Origin: an uncultured Synechococcales cyanobacterium
GTDB lineage: Bacteria > Cyanobacteriota > Cyanobacteriia > Thermosynechococcales > Thermosynechococcaceae
Reading direction: 5' to 3'
NCBI GenBank assembly: GCA_902806435.1
Contig: CADCWO010000212.1
Span: 27,817-91,816 of the forward strand
Length of the DNA stretch: 64,000 bases
The notes beneath the pieces were generated by a model that worked only from the letters and a program-made list of their open reading frames with translations, did not search any database and was not told the origin of the DNA. Of the stretch, positions 39,869 to 49,511 are shown piece by piece; positions within the stretch are counted from its first letter, which is position 1, and each line of letters begins with the position of its first letter. The translations under genes and the position numbers were made by a program.

Positions 39869-40843
39869 ATGGAATCGTTTCTGCTGTTTGTCCTGGTTGC
39901 TCTGGGGGGTTCTGCAGTTGCCGGGTCCGTCAAAATTGTCAATCAAGGTAATGAAGTCTTAGTGGAACGACTGGGGAGATATAACAAAAAATTAACCCCT
40001 GGCCTCAATTTTGTCGTACCGTTTGTTGACCGGGTTGCTTATAAGGCGACAATCCGGGAACGCGTGATCGATATTCCGCCACAGCAATGCGTTACTCGTG
40101 ACAACGTAGCGATCACGGTTGATGCAGTAGTCTACTGGCGAATTGTTGATATGGAGAAAACCTACTACAGGGTAGAGAACCTCCAACTAGCGATGCAGAA
40201 TCTGGTTCTGACCCAGATCCGGGCGGAAATGGGTCAACTAGAGCTGGATGAAACTTTCACAGCCCGGACCCAAATTAACGAGCTACTGCTCCGGGATTTG
40301 GATATTGCCACCGACCCTTGGGGAGTAAAAGTGACGCGTGTGGAACTGCGGGATATTATTCCTTCCAAAGCCGTGCAAGAGTCAATGGAATTGCAGATGG
40401 CAGCGGAGCGACACAAGCGAGCGGCAATTTTGACTTCTGAAGGAGAACGGGAAGCAGCAGTTAACTCCGCCAAAGGCAGCGCTGACGCCCGAGTGCTGGA
40501 TGCAAAAGCCCGCCAAACGGCTGCGATTCTAGATGCGGAAGCGCAGCAAAAGGCAATCATTCTTAAAGCCCAGGCAGACCGTCAAGATCGAGTACTGAAA
40601 GCCCAAGGTACCGCTGAAGCTCTAGTGGTAATTGCGGAACAATTAAAATCAGACCCTACCACCAGGGAAGCGCTGCAGTTCCTACTAGCTCAAAATTACT
40701 TGGATATGGGAACAACTATTGGTAGCAGCACCAGCAGTAAGGTGATGTTTATGGACCCACGTTCCATTCCCGCCACCGTGGAGGGGATGCGCTCAATCAT
40801 TGGAGATAGCAAAACCGGCGCCGACAGCTTCAATTCCAAGTAA
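39869..40843 (+). CDS. SPFH/Band 7 protein (QmcA/slipin-like)
   Basis: Stomatin-family scaffold of membrane microdomains, 324 residues. An N-terminal hydrophobic anchor ([17 protein letters not shown]) is followed by the SPFH domain ([58 protein letters not shown]). A long Ala/Glu-rich coiled coil (about 175-260) and a C-terminal region come next. ATG 39869 follows AGGAG, a good ribosome-binding site. It lies directly after the NfeD gene, so the two form a bicistronic unit. Confidence 0.93.
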   Translation: MESFLLFVLVALGGSAVAGSVKIVNQGNEVLVERLGRYNKKLTPGLNFVVPFVDRVAYKATIRERVIDIPPQQCVTRDNVAITVDAVVYWRIVDMEKTYYRVENLQLAMQNLVLTQIRAEMGQLELDETFTARTQINELLLRDLDIATDPWGVKVTRVELRDIIPSKAVQESMELQMAAERHKRAAILTSEGEREAAVNSAKGSADARVLDAKARQTAAILDAEAQQKAIILKAQADRQDRVLKAQGTAEALVVIAEQLKSDPTTREALQFLLAQNYLDMGTTIGSSTSSKVMFMDPRSIPATVEGMRSIIGDSKTGADSFNSK

Positions 40844-40914
40844 GTAATGTGATCTAGCCACTGAACTTGGGAAGTTTGTTCCAATCACATCTTTGCAAGC
40901 TCTTAGCGCTTTGC

Positions 40915-41448
40915 TTACCGAGGTGCGGCGATCGTGCCCTCATTGAGGCCAGCATCGCACAGCCGGTGGGCACCAATATTACGGCTGAGTACTGCTAGTC
41001 CTGCTAGGTGGGCCTGTAAGCCTGCTGTGCTAGCGCAGCAGTCAACCAGCACTACAGGTTCAATGCCAATGTCAAAGAGATCCATTGCAACTTTTAAGAC
41101 ACACATGTCAGTATCAATTCCCACAATGGAGAGTCGCTGGCTATGATGTTGCTGAAGATAATCAGCTAGCTTGTCTGGTAGGCCACAAAGCCCTGGTTTT
41201 GAAAAGATAAGTTCTGGTTTAGCAAAAGGTTTGAGTTCTGAGACAAGCGCTGTTTCTGATTCCTCTTGGCACCCATGCCAGTCCAGAAAACGGCAATAGG
41301 GACCATCTGACAGGTTAATAAACCGAGTGAAGAGGATTGGGTTATAGTTTTCCTGTTGGATCAAACGGATAATACGTTGAGGTAGATGGTGCGTGAATTC
41401 ATTGATGAAGCCGGGTTGCACATCAACAACAAGTAGAGGGTTCAACAT
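40915..41448 (-). CDS. Isochorismatase-fold cysteine hydrolase
   Basis: About 178 residues starting MLNPLLVVDVQPGF, whose Asp is the first triad member. The nucleophile is in GIDTDMCVLKVAMDLF, with the lysine likely in FSKPGLCGL. This fold covers nicotinamidases, N-carbamoylsarcosine amidases and isochorismatases; the particular substrate cannot be told. ATG 41448 is chosen because the 79 codons upstream in the same frame encode a low-complexity leucine-rich stretch that overlaps a better frame for a proline-rich protein. It converges on the SPFH gene. Confidence 0.85.
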   Translation of the reverse strand: MLNPLLVVDVQPGFINEFTHHLPQRIIRLIQQENYNPILFTRFINLSDGPYCRFLDWHGCQEESETALVSELKPFAKPELIFSKPGLCGLPDKLADYLQQHHSQRLSIVGIDTDMCVLKVAMDLFDIGIEPVVLVDCCASTAGLQAHLAGLAVLSRNIGAHRLCDAGLNEGTIAAPR

Positions 41449-41530
41449 CGAGACGCTTTCTTGCTTTCTTGTGAAACTATACGCAACTTCTGCTCTGAGG
41501 CTTGCTAGGAACTCCCCTCGACAATAGGCA

Positions 41531-41779
41531 CTAAGAAGGAGAAGGGATAGGATCAAGTTCAGGCACAAGATCGGGCTTTGGCTGATTTCCAGGCTCAGGA
41601 GTGGGCTCTTCGGGAGTAAAGTCAGGAGAAGGTACTTGCTCCGGTTCAGATTCGGGAGCAGGGTTAGGGAAAGGTATCGGATCAACAGGATTTATTAAAC
41701 CTATTCCCTGGAATTCCAAGTTCAATGGCAACAGTTGAAACGTTCTTTCACCTTCTAAAAGGGTTATGTGGTTATCCAT
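41531..41779 (-). CDS. Possible small proline/glutamate-rich protein
   Basis: An 82-residue frame from ATG 41779 reads MDNHITLLEGERTFQLLPLN. It then becomes Pro-, Glu- and Asp-rich with a PEPEP-type pattern (FPNPAPESEPEQVPSPDFTP). AGGGAT lies about 14 bases before the start. The biased composition accounts for the long open leucine-rich frame on the same strand. No family is recognised. It could be a disordered linker or envelope protein, or not be expressed. Confidence 0.45.
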   Translation of the reverse strand: MDNHITLLEGERTFQLLPLNLEFQGIGLINPVDPIPFPNPAPESEPEQVPSPDFTPEEPTPEPGNQPKPDLVPELDPIPSPS

Positions 41780-41852
41780 AGGTTAAAGATCCCTGCTCAA
41801 CTTTTGAGACTATGCTGTTAACCACCAAGCTTGTGCGGCTAACCTATCGAAG

Positions 41853-42239
41853 TTAGTTGACCAGTGGCTTGATGTTACTTAGTGCTGGTTCAACCACCTG
41901 AAGTTGCTTTTCTAACAAATCTAGATTACGAATATTGGACTTATAGACAGCATCAAATAAGTCACCAACTAAAGGTACTGAGCCGACAAAAGCTTCTAAA
42001 GCAACATTGAAAATCATTTTTGTTAAAACTTCACGGGGTAAGCCAAAGCGGGCTGCCAAAAAGATGATGTAAGCAGAAAAAGCGGTGCTGACAAGATCTC
42101 CTGCCCCCGGTACCAAACCAATAATTGGGTCTAACCCGAAGCGAAAGCTTGTGCCAGGAATGCGGATCGCTGTATCCATCAAACGGCTAAGCCTACGAAT
42201 ACGGTTGAGAGTGGCCAGACGGTCAATACTGGTGGTCAT
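41853..42239 (-). CDS. DUF4112 domain-containing protein
   Basis: A membrane-associated protein of about 128 residues. Family marks are RIRRLSRLMDTAIRIPGT, the glycine-rich GLDPIIGLVPGAGDLVSTAF, and the near-repeat FVGSVPLVGDLFDAVYKSN. The two repeated G-x-V/P-x-x-GD segments are hydrophobic hairpins. ATG 42239 (MTTSIDRL) is preferred over TTG 42260. The function is unknown. Confidence 0.82.
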   Translation of the reverse strand: MTTSIDRLATLNRIRRLSRLMDTAIRIPGTSFRFGLDPIIGLVPGAGDLVSTAFSAYIIFLAARFGLPREVLTKMIFNVALEAFVGSVPLVGDLFDAVYKSNIRNLDLLEKQLQVVEPALSNIKPLVN

Positions 42240-42296
42240 AACTAAATCGTATAACGGCAAAAAACCGACTTACTGCAAGCGGAACCATTCCCCGCT

Positions 42297-42434
42297 TTAA
42301 CCCCTAGTCCTACTAATATGCTCTTTAATCCGCTGTTTGCGTGGGTCTACAGGTTCTATAGTCTGGTCAAGCTTCAGATCAGTTGTGATCGCTAGATGCG
42401 CTTTAATTTGCTCTTTACGTTGTGCTGATGCCAT
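42297..42434 (-). CDS. Small 45-residue basic protein with a repeated helical motif
   Basis: A short frame from ATG 42434 to TAA 42297. The peptide starts MASAQRKEQIKAHLAITTD and ends PRKQRIKEHISRTRG, so the motif R-K-x-x-I-K-x-H-L/I occurs twice. The composition is strongly protein-like and basic. No clear ribosome-binding site was found, but it fills an otherwise empty gap upstream of DUF4112 on the same strand. I know no function for it. It may be a nucleic-acid-binding or adaptor microprotein. Confidence 0.55.
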   Translation of the reverse strand: MASAQRKEQIKAHLAITTDLKLDQTIEPVDPRKQRIKEHISRTRG

Positions 42435-42681
42435 AAGTCTAACTACAGTCAATTAAAACTCTATACGTAGTTTAATCCTTTACTGTTAGGTGCAGGTGAG
42501 TAACAGGGTGCTTGCGCAGGTGCACCTATGACAGCAGACCTCAGAGACTTATCAAAATGATTAGCCTTAGCGCTTAATATTGGCATAAACTAACAGTGCT
42601 CCTTACACTGTTGAAACCAAAGGGGTAGTGCCAGAGTATTCTTGCACTGGATAGATATACTGCTAGAGAAAGTTCCAGGTA

Positions 42682-43050
42682 ATGCTTGCGCTGAAACAAC
42701 TAGACCATCCCTGGCAGTCAGGACAAATTTTTCACAGTCCTGGTGGCCATTTTAGCTACCGGGTGATCGGCGCATGTTGCAGGTTATTTGATCGTGAGCA
42801 GCTTCCTTGGCCTTGCTGCCGTCTACAGTGGCGGAGCAAAGAACCGAGCTGGCGACGAATCGGCAAGCGTTTTATTGCTGACGTTGCCACTAAAAACTAC
42901 CCTTCTTATTGCGTCGAAATGTTGGGTCAGGGTGGTGGCGACCCCTTTGTAATTACCCTTTACCTGAGCAAGTTGTCTCCGGCTACAAAAGAGTGGTGGT
43001 ATGCCAATAAACTTGCCAAGCACGCAGTACAACTACAGGAGAAGGCTTGA
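42682..43050 (+). CDS. Hypothetical protein, 122 residues
   Basis: Not recognised. It has a high content of Trp and Cys (PWPCCRLQWRSKEPSWRR), a mixed alpha/beta look, and an ending helix (ATKEWWYANKLAKHAVQLQ). There is no signal peptide or membrane segment. ATG 42682 is preceded closely by CCAGGTA. It converges on the MMADHC-like gene with four bases between stops. Composition and length support a real gene. Confidence 0.6.
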   Translation: MLALKQLDHPWQSGQIFHSPGGHFSYRVIGACCRLFDREQLPWPCCRLQWRSKEPSWRRIGKRFIADVATKNYPSYCVEMLGQGGGDPFVITLYLSKLSPATKEWWYANKLAKHAVQLQEKA

Positions 43051-43054
43051 AGAA

Positions 43055-43558
43055 TCAGGAACTGAGGCTCCCCAGGTTTTGGTGTGAATTGCCGCTAGCA
43101 ACGATTTCTCTCACCACGGGCTCCAGAATGCCAGGATGAGCGGAAGATACAAGTATGGAAGGATAGACAGCACTTCCCCAGCTTGGGTGCTGAAGAATTG
43201 AGCAGTCTCCTCGTTTGGTGAGCGGGTAACCCAAGCAGGCCTGGACCACTGCAACATCATCAAGCTGAAGTTGGCCTGGTGCCGAGAATAGTGGGAGGCC
43301 ACTCTGGGGGTCAAAGACTTCTGTCAAGTAGCCCATTTCGACCAGCTTACGGACAACAACTTGGCTAAACCCTAGAAATTGTTCACGTAGGCAATGCTTT
43401 TGATTCTCCGTATCAAAGGTTCTATTCAAAAGAGCAAATTTGCTCTTTTGAAGCACGACAAGCACTGACTTAACTGGAGCTGACCAGTTAGGTAGAAGCT
43501 GTTCTAGGTGGGCGAGAAGAAATTCGTTTGGCCAGTGCACGGAATACTGCAGACTCAT
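43055..43558 (-). CDS. MMADHC-like protein (methylmalonic aciduria and homocystinuria type D homologue)
   Basis: A 167-residue protein resembling cyanobacterial proteins annotated as homologues of human MMADHC, which helps route cobalamin to its enzymes. Supporting blocks are the N-terminal YSVHWPNEFLLAHLEQLLPN, then LFSAPGQLQLDDVAVVQACLG and the closing CSILQHPSWGSAVYPSILV. These reflect the nitroreductase-like core of the family. ATG 43558. No cobalamin gene is next to it in the window, so a role in B12 handling is inferred from family alone. Confidence 0.75.
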   Translation of the reverse strand: MSLQYSVHWPNEFLLAHLEQLLPNWSAPVKSVLVVLQKSKFALLNRTFDTENQKHCLREQFLGFSQVVVRKLVEMGYLTEVFDPQSGLPLFSAPGQLQLDDVAVVQACLGYPLTKRGDCSILQHPSWGSAVYPSILVSSAHPGILEPVVREIVASGNSHQNLGSLSS

Positions 43559-44437
43559 AGCTAATGCAGCCTTGAAGGGGGTACTCAGCTCACCTGTGGT
43601 GTGGGTATAACGGGTAGCGCTTCAACATGGTCTTTAACAATCTTACCAACTCCCTTCTGAAAGGGAAGTACATAGCTTGGTTTGAATGTCACTAAGTAGC
43701 TTGCCGTCTCTCCTGTAGCTAGCCTACACACAGTACCGCTACTTGCGGTTAATGGCTTGCTTGACTCTAGAAGTCCAAATTATCCTGACAAGCGAACGCT
43801 GTACTCCCTTTACAAGGAACCTTCTAGCATTCCAGTTCAAGCCTTTCTGGGTATGCTACTTCTTCCTCAGAACAGGTCTTAGGATCTACTTGCACCGGCT
43901 TGATCAGCGGCTGTACAAGCTTTTCAGCTCAATCTCCTCCTATCTGGTAAATTCAGTAGCAGTTTTACTGGAGGTGTTTGTTTAGACAGTCTCAGTCATG
44001 AGTATGAACAAGGTACTTGCGAACACTGGCGACTATTAACCAGATTGCCAGCATATTTTAATCTAGGAAAATAGGTATGGAAAATCTTGTTTAGCTAAGA
44101 GTTAAGAATCTTCAACTGCAACCGAGTTAAGCAGCCATTAACTTACAGTACAAATTAGTACGGATTAAACTCGGATTGCTGATCAAGAAATTTACCAAAA
44201 GCGAGTAGATTCCGACTGTAGCTAAGACAGTTAATAATAAGTTTTGATTGATTGAGGATGAATGGTTTCAGGTTTGAGCCGAAGTCTTTGAATTCTCGAT
44301 TGCACTGCCAATTACAAAAAATAGACAGCAGCTTACTAGCCACAAAAACCCCATTACCTACCAACTCTTAGGCCAATGATTGCCTCACTAAATCTCTACA
44401 CCGCTTTCTTGTCAAAAGTCTCTCTAGGACACAATCA
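43559..44437. other. Long gene-free stretch before the sugar ABC transporter
   Basis: About 880 bases. Two short frames (43743-43985 plus; 44155-44364 minus) have no ribosome-binding site, atypical composition and no family likeness, so I do not count them. It should contain the promoter of the ABC transporter operon. No RNA or repeat was recognised. Confidence 0.45.
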
Positions 44438-45805
44438 ATGCGGATGAACGTGAGAACTCCACGCTTGCTTAGAGTAATTACCCCATTACTCTTAGGCCTG
44501 AGTGGGTGCAGTGGGAGTGCTAATAGCAACGGTGTCCTCCGAGTTTGGGCTCACGCTGGTCAAGAAGCGGAGCGCCAGACGATTCAAGCCCAGGTCAAGC
44601 GTTTCAACGCTGCCCAAAAGCAAATAACCGTTCAACTCACGTTCATTCCGGAAGGGTCCTACAACTCTCAAGTACAAGCAGCGGCCCTATCTAGAGATTT
44701 GCCCGATGTCCTGGAATTCGATGGGCCGTTCGTCTACAACTATGTCTGGCAACGGAACTTGATTCCAATTGACGCGCTGATTTCTAAGCCGGTTCGCCAG
44801 GACTTGCTACCTTCAATCATTAAGCAGGGGACTTACAAGGGACGCCTCTACTCCGTAGGCACTTTTGACTCTGGGCTTGGGGTGTTGGGACGCCGCAGCA
44901 AGTTGAAGGCAGCAGGAGTGCGCATTCCTACCGGCAACAAAGATGCCTGGACAGCAGCTGAATTCAACCAAGCCCTAGCGGCACTGGCGAAGAAAGATCC
45001 GGATGGCCAAGTTCTTGACCTTAAGCTCAACCTGCAAGGGGAGTGGTTCACCTACGCCTTCTCACCCCTGATTCAGTCTGCGGGGGGGGACTTGATTGAT
45101 CGCCGTAGTTACCAAACGGCTAATGGTTCCCTCAACGATCCAGCAGCTGTGGGAGCAATGCAACAGGTACAAAGTTGGATCCAGCAGGGTTATGTAGACC
45201 CCAACATTGATGACGCTGCTTTCACCGCAGGCAGGGTAGCGCTGGCCTGGGGCGGCCACTGGTTATACAAAGACTATGCCAAAGCCGCTGGCAATGACCT
45301 AGTGGTGTTGCCTTTGCCCACCTTCGGTACCGGTTCAAAAACAGGTCAAGGTTCCTGGAATTGGGGCATCACAAAGAACTGCGAAGACCCAAAGGGGGCA
45401 ATGCGCTTCTTAGAATTCCTTTTGCAGCCGCAGGAGGTGCTGGCAACCACTAATGCCAATAGTGCTGTTCCAGGGACCAAAACGGCGATCGCTCGCTCGA
45501 AACTTTATGCTCCAGGCGGTCCACTACACCTCTTCTCTTCTCAACTTCTAGCCGGGCAGACCGTACCCCGGCCCCAAACTCCCGCTTACCCGGTCGTTAC
45601 TTCCGCCTTTCAAGATAGCTTTGCCGCGATTCGCAACGGCCTGGATGTTAAAACAGCATTAAATAAAGCCGTGACGACAATCAATGTTGATATTCAAGAT
45701 AATCAGGGGTACCCAGACGTTCGTCCTCTAGCCTTTTACCCTCAACCCTTGCTTGCTACGCCCAAGACCCATGACCCCTTCTCAACCGCTCAAACTCAAA
45801 GATGA
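44438..45805 (+). CDS. Sugar ABC transporter substrate-binding lipoprotein (family 1)
   Basis: A MalE/UgpB-type extracellular solute-binding protein of 455 residues. The signal peptide ends in lipobox LSGC, so Cys about 24 is lipid-modified. The mature part starts with GVLRVWAHAGQEAERQ, typical of sugar-binding proteins, followed by a two-lobe periplasmic fold (SAGGDLIDRRSYQ, ALAWGGHWLYKDY, WNWGITKNCEDPKGAMRFL). It is the first gene of a four-gene operon with two permeases and an ATPase. The substrate may be a disaccharide or a glucosylglycerol-type osmolyte, but that cannot be settled here. Confidence 0.9.
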   Translation: MRMNVRTPRLLRVITPLLLGLSGCSGSANSNGVLRVWAHAGQEAERQTIQAQVKRFNAAQKQITVQLTFIPEGSYNSQVQAAALSRDLPDVLEFDGPFVYNYVWQRNLIPIDALISKPVRQDLLPSIIKQGTYKGRLYSVGTFDSGLGVLGRRSKLKAAGVRIPTGNKDAWTAAEFNQALAALAKKDPDGQVLDLKLNLQGEWFTYAFSPLIQSAGGDLIDRRSYQTANGSLNDPAAVGAMQQVQSWIQQGYVDPNIDDAAFTAGRVALAWGGHWLYKDYAKAAGNDLVVLPLPTFGTGSKTGQGSWNWGITKNCEDPKGAMRFLEFLLQPQEVLATTNANSAVPGTKTAIARSKLYAPGGPLHLFSSQLLAGQTVPRPQTPAYPVVTSAFQDSFAAIRNGLDVKTALNKAVTTINVDIQDNQGYPDVRPLAFYPQPLLATPKTHDPFSTAQTQR

Positions 45806-46679
45806 CAGCCGCGCCGCTCTGGGTATGGCCGCACCAGCGTTGGTAGGCTTATTCCTGTTTGTCGCCCTGCCCTTTGCCCTGGCAGCAGTGCTCTCCTTTA
45901 CGAATCTCCGGCTCGGTTCACCCCTGCCACTGGAGTTTTCCGGTTTAGAGCAATATCGCCGGATCTGGCTTGACCCCAGCTTTCGACGGGCTTTATTCAA
46001 CAATGGTCTGTTTGCCCTAGTCGTGGTGCCAGTGCAGACTGCGATCGCCCTTGGACTAGCCCTGCTACTGAATCGTCCCCTGAGAGGGATGGCGGTGTTT
46101 CGCACCCTGTTTTTTATGCCTGTGGTCTTTCCGATGGCCCTAGTTGCAGTGATTTGGACAATTATCTATGCCCCCGGTCCCAACGGGATGATGAACTCGC
46201 TTCTGGAGGTTTTGACCTTGGGCCTCTGGGAACCCAAGGATTTCCTGCGTGATCCAGCGTTTGCCTTACCTGCAATTATGCTGCTGTCAGTGTGGCAGGG
46301 GGTTGGGTTTCAGATGGTGATTATTTTGGCGGGGTTACAGTCCGCGCCTACAGTCCTATACGAAGCGGCGGCAATTGATGGCAGCAACCAGTGGAATCAA
46401 TTCCGTTACGTCACCCTACCCCAACTGCGGAACACGCTGATTTTTGTGATGTTGGTCACCTCGATCTTGGCGTTTCGCTTATTTGATCAGGTCCAAATCA
46501 TGACCCAAGGTGGTCCCCTGGATGCCACCACCACCGTGATGTACGAGGCGGTGAAGGCGGCCTTTACCCAGCAAAAAATGGCGAAGGGCGCAGCGATGAC
46601 TGTGGTGTTTTTCCTGATTGTCCTGGCAATCACGATCGCCCAACGGGTGTTGGTCAAGGAAGAACGGGCGATCGACTAA
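45771..46679 (+). CDS. Sugar ABC transporter permease, MalF/UgpA-like
   Basis: Inner-membrane permease of about 302 residues with six hydrophobic helices. The EAA loop, which contacts the ATPase, reads YEAAAIDGSNQWNQFRYVTLP. ATG 45771 (MTPSQPLKLKDD) is chosen; it still overlaps the binding-protein gene by 35 bases. A TTG at 45753 would lengthen the N terminus. The overlap shows tight coupling in the operon. It pairs with the MalG-like permease next door. Confidence 0.92.
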   Translation: MTPSQPLKLKDDSRAALGMAAPALVGLFLFVALPFALAAVLSFTNLRLGSPLPLEFSGLEQYRRIWLDPSFRRALFNNGLFALVVVPVQTAIALGLALLLNRPLRGMAVFRTLFFMPVVFPMALVAVIWTIIYAPGPNGMMNSLLEVLTLGLWEPKDFLRDPAFALPAIMLLSVWQGVGFQMVIILAGLQSAPTVLYEAAAIDGSNQWNQFRYVTLPQLRNTLIFVMLVTSILAFRLFDQVQIMTQGGPLDATTTVMYEAVKAAFTQQKMAKGAAMTVVFFLIVLAITIAQRVLVKEERAID

Positions 46680-46704
46680 TGGAAGTGCTACTGACATTTG
46701 AACG

Positions 46705-47619
46705 ATGAAAAGTCCCGATATTGAAAAAAGTGCAGCGATGGCCGCCTTGGCCCAGCAAGGCCAGTCTCCCTGGGTATCCCAACGCCGCCAGCGGCAACGA
46801 CTGAGTGTGCTTAGCAGCTATCTGTTGCTGACACTCCTGGCACTACTATTCATTGCCCCGATTGTCTTCATGATCGTCGGCAGCTTCAAACCTGACGAGC
46901 TTGTGCTGTCGGAAGCGGGTACCCTCAAGGCGTTTCTCCCCACGCAGGCCTCTTTCCAGAACTATCGAGATGTCTTTGAGCGCGTCAACTTTGGCCGCTT
47001 TTTATTCAACTCGCTGTTGATTACTACCCTGATTGTGCTGGCAGGCTTGCTGGTGAATTCCCTAGCTGGCTACGCCTTTGCGCGGCTGCGCTGGCGAGGC
47101 CGTTCTTTGATTTTTGCGGTAATTATCGCCCTGATGATTATCCCCTTTGAAGCGATTGCCGTGCCCCTATTTTTTCAAGTGACACTTCTGGATTGGCGCA
47201 ATACCTACATCGCTCAGGTTCTGCCCTTTGTCGCCAACGCCTTCTCGATTTACCTGTTTTATACCTTTTTTATTGACTTACCCAAGGAACTGGAAGAAGC
47301 CGCCCGCGTGGATGGGGCGAGTACGCTGCGCACTTTCTTTGAGATTATTGTGCCAGTGTCGCGGCCCGTTTTTGCCAGCGTGGCAATTCTGACATTTTTG
47401 ACCCAGTGGGGATCTTTTCTGTGGCCGCTGATGATCACGATTGATGAGCAAGTACGTCCTTTACCCGTAGCGATCGCTTCCTTCCAAACTTTGCCTCCGC
47501 TCCAATGGGGGGACATTATGAGCTTTGGCGTCATGATGGTTGCTCCGATTCTGCTTGTTTTCTTGCTGTTCCAGCGGTGGTTTGTGCAGGGCGTCGCCAC
47601 CACTGGCACTAAAGGCTAA
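46705..47619 (+). CDS. Sugar ABC transporter permease, MalG/UgpE-like
   Basis: A 304-residue permease with six helices. The cytoplasmic EAA loop reads LEEAARVDGASTLRTFFEIIVP. The first helix lies near 39-62 and is preceded by a basic N-terminal tail (QRRQRQRLS). It begins 25 bases after the first permease and ends 39 bases before the ATPase gene, inside the operon. Confidence 0.92.
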   Translation: MKSPDIEKSAAMAALAQQGQSPWVSQRRQRQRLSVLSSYLLLTLLALLFIAPIVFMIVGSFKPDELVLSEAGTLKAFLPTQASFQNYRDVFERVNFGRFLFNSLLITTLIVLAGLLVNSLAGYAFARLRWRGRSLIFAVIIALMIIPFEAIAVPLFFQVTLLDWRNTYIAQVLPFVANAFSIYLFYTFFIDLPKELEEAARVDGASTLRTFFEIIVPVSRPVFASVAILTFLTQWGSFLWPLMITIDEQVRPLPVAIASFQTLPPLQWGDIMSFGVMMVAPILLVFLLFQRWFVQGVATTGTKG

Positions 47620-47658
47620 GTTCCATACCGGGGGCAGTGACCCTTACTGAAAACAACT

Positions 47659-48873
47659 ATGGCAACGGTAAAATTTCAGCACGTGTTCAAGGTCTATACC
47701 AATGGCTATGCCGCGATCAAAGACCTGTGTTTAGAGATTGACGATGGTGAGTTTCTGGTCTTTGTTGGTCCTTCTGGCTGCGGTAAGTCCACTGCCCTGC
47801 GGATGCTGGCAGGTTTAGAAGATATTTCTGGGGGCAAGCTGCTGATCGGCGATCGCGTGGTAAATGACCAGACGCCGCAGCAGCGCAATATCGCCATGGT
47901 CTTTCAAAATTACGCCTTGTACCCGCATATGACGGTGCGGCAGAATCTGGAATTTCCACTGCGGATGATGAATTTGTCGAAGCCTCGAATTCAAAGTCGT
48001 GTCAAGGAGGCGGCGGAAAAACTAGGACTAACGCCGCTGTTGGATCGGCGACCCAAGCAACTATCGGGGGGACAGCGACAGCGGGTGGCGATGGGGCGAG
48101 CGATTGTCCGCGATCCTGCCGTATTTCTGATGGATGAGCCGCTGTCGAATCTCGATGCCAAGATGCGGGCTCAAATCCGCACGGAGATTGCCCAATTGCA
48201 GCGGCGGATGCAGACAACAACCGTCTATGTCACCCACGACCAAGTGGAGGCAATGACGATGGGCGATCGCGTCGCCGTGATGCTGTCAGGGGAGCTGCAA
48301 CAAATCGCCTCCCCACAAGACCTTTATGATCAGCCTGCAAATATATTTGTCGCTGGGTTTATCGGCAGTCCAGCGATGAATATCTTTCACACCCAGTTGC
48401 AGCAAGCGGGTGGCATGCTCATGATCCAGTTTGGGGCTCAAAGCCTGGTGGTTGATCCGACAACCGTCAATCGGTATCAGGGCTTGGAGCAGTATCTCGC
48501 TCAACCAATCCTGGCCGGGTTGCGTCCCGAAGCCTTCTTCCTCATGGGTGCTAATGCTCCCCAGGGCCACTGCATCCAAGTTGAAGTGAGCACACTAGAA
48601 GCCCTGGGCCATGAAATGATTATCTATGCCAAGGCTCCCGCCCCGATGATGGAGGTCGAAGATAACCACGACAGGGCTGTGATTGATGACAGGGAGCAGC
48701 AAGGATACCACTCTATTTTGACTGCTCGCATCCCTTCGTCCCCCAATCTTCAGGCAGGTACCAACTTAACCTTAGGCGTGGACACTAGCAAGCTTTATTT
48801 ATTTACAGCAGATGGACAGGCGATACCTTCTATAAACTTTACTAACGCAACAAAGAAGGTATCGGGGTGCTAG
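47659..48873 (+). CDS. Sugar ABC transporter ATP-binding protein, MalK/UgpC/MsmX-like
   Basis: A 404-residue ATPase. The N-terminal nucleotide-binding domain has Walker [13 protein letters not shown] near 38, Q-loop [12 protein letters not shown], signature [16 protein letters not shown], Walker [16 protein letters not shown] and the [12 protein letters not shown] switch. The C-terminal TOBE/regulatory domain follows; its last third ([18 protein letters not shown]) is a charged insertion not typical of MalK. As the last gene of the operon it makes the importer self-sufficient, whereas many cyanobacterial importers use an unlinked shared ATPase. Confidence 0.95.
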   Translation: MATVKFQHVFKVYTNGYAAIKDLCLEIDDGEFLVFVGPSGCGKSTALRMLAGLEDISGGKLLIGDRVVNDQTPQQRNIAMVFQNYALYPHMTVRQNLEFPLRMMNLSKPRIQSRVKEAAEKLGLTPLLDRRPKQLSGGQRQRVAMGRAIVRDPAVFLMDEPLSNLDAKMRAQIRTEIAQLQRRMQTTTVYVTHDQVEAMTMGDRVAVMLSGELQQIASPQDLYDQPANIFVAGFIGSPAMNIFHTQLQQAGGMLMIQFGAQSLVVDPTTVNRYQGLEQYLAQPILAGLRPEAFFLMGANAPQGHCIQVEVSTLEALGHEMIIYAKAPAPMMEVEDNHDRAVIDDREQQGYHSILTARIPSSPNLQAGTNLTLGVDTSKLYLFTADGQAIPSINFTNATKKVSGC

Positions 48874-49355
48874 GGTAAGGCCTGGCGGAACTGGATCCAG
48901 GCGATGCAAGTTTAGGTTCAACCACAGGGTAGTGGGAAGTTTTTAGATGGGGCAGAGCCTGAAACTGCTTTTAGATTCAAGATGAAATAGCCATCTAGGG
49001 CATCGATATTGAATCTGACTTAATACCCAGCTCCAGCTCCTAATTTGGTACATGAATATAGATGTCTATACCAAGCAAGTTTCTGAACCGGCTGCGAATT
49101 TATGCAAAGGTAGGTGTTCCTGAGGCTTGGCACTCAGACCAGCAGGTGTGAGAAAATGACCCGCTTAAAAAAGGGAAGTAGATCGATCAGGATGGCTTGG
49201 CTTTGTCCGCCTCCCAGTCAGGGCGCGCCTCAGTTTATGACCCGAAATATCAGCTTAGGAAGAAAAGTAATGCACCAGTCCTTCAACTTTGGGCCGGATA
49301 GCAGATCACTGGTTGATCAAATTAGATGCCGCGGGCAACTTCACCAGTGAATGGG
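48874..49355. other. Gene-free stretch between the ABC operon and the CNNM gene
   Basis: No supportable gene on either strand. It contains the words GGGGCAGAGCCTGAAACT (48949-48966) and CCATCTAGGGCAT (48991-49003), close variants of which also occur together at 12426-12463. This hints at a shared degenerate repeat. A frame at 49114-49350 shows no coding features. Confidence 0.4.
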
Positions 49356-49511
49356 ATGGATAAAAAGTCATTAGTTCTGGAAATGATAGAGTCTTTTGAT
49401 AAGCAAGAAAAAGAAATCTACCCACAAGTGGTAGTTCAGCAAGTAGCTGACTTTTGGGTAGCACAGTGGGCAAGGATTAAAGATTGTCGAAATGGCTTCT
49501 ATCATTTTTGA
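49356..49511 (+). CDS. Possible small protein overlapping the CNNM gene start
   Basis: A 51-residue frame starting MDKKSLVLEMIESFDKQE has a protein-like composition (acidic helix, then QVVVQQVADFWVAQWARIK). It overlaps the next gene's start by 20 bases. No family or Shine-Dalgarno is seen. It may be a fragment of a decayed gene or a real leader protein. Confidence 0.3.
   Translation: MDKKSLVLEMIESFDKQEKEIYPQVVVQQVADFWVAQWARIKDCRNGFYHF

Noticed and set aside
41449..41685. A 79-residue N-terminal extension of the isochorismatase-fold protein
   Set aside because: It is leucine-rich low complexity, not part of the family, and arises from a biased proline-rich region read in another frame; the family start MLNPLLVVD lies at 41448.
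43743..44364. Two short frames (43743-43985 plus, 44155-44364 minus) before the sugar ABC operon
   Set aside because: Cys- and Phe-rich composition, no start signal, no homology that I recognise.
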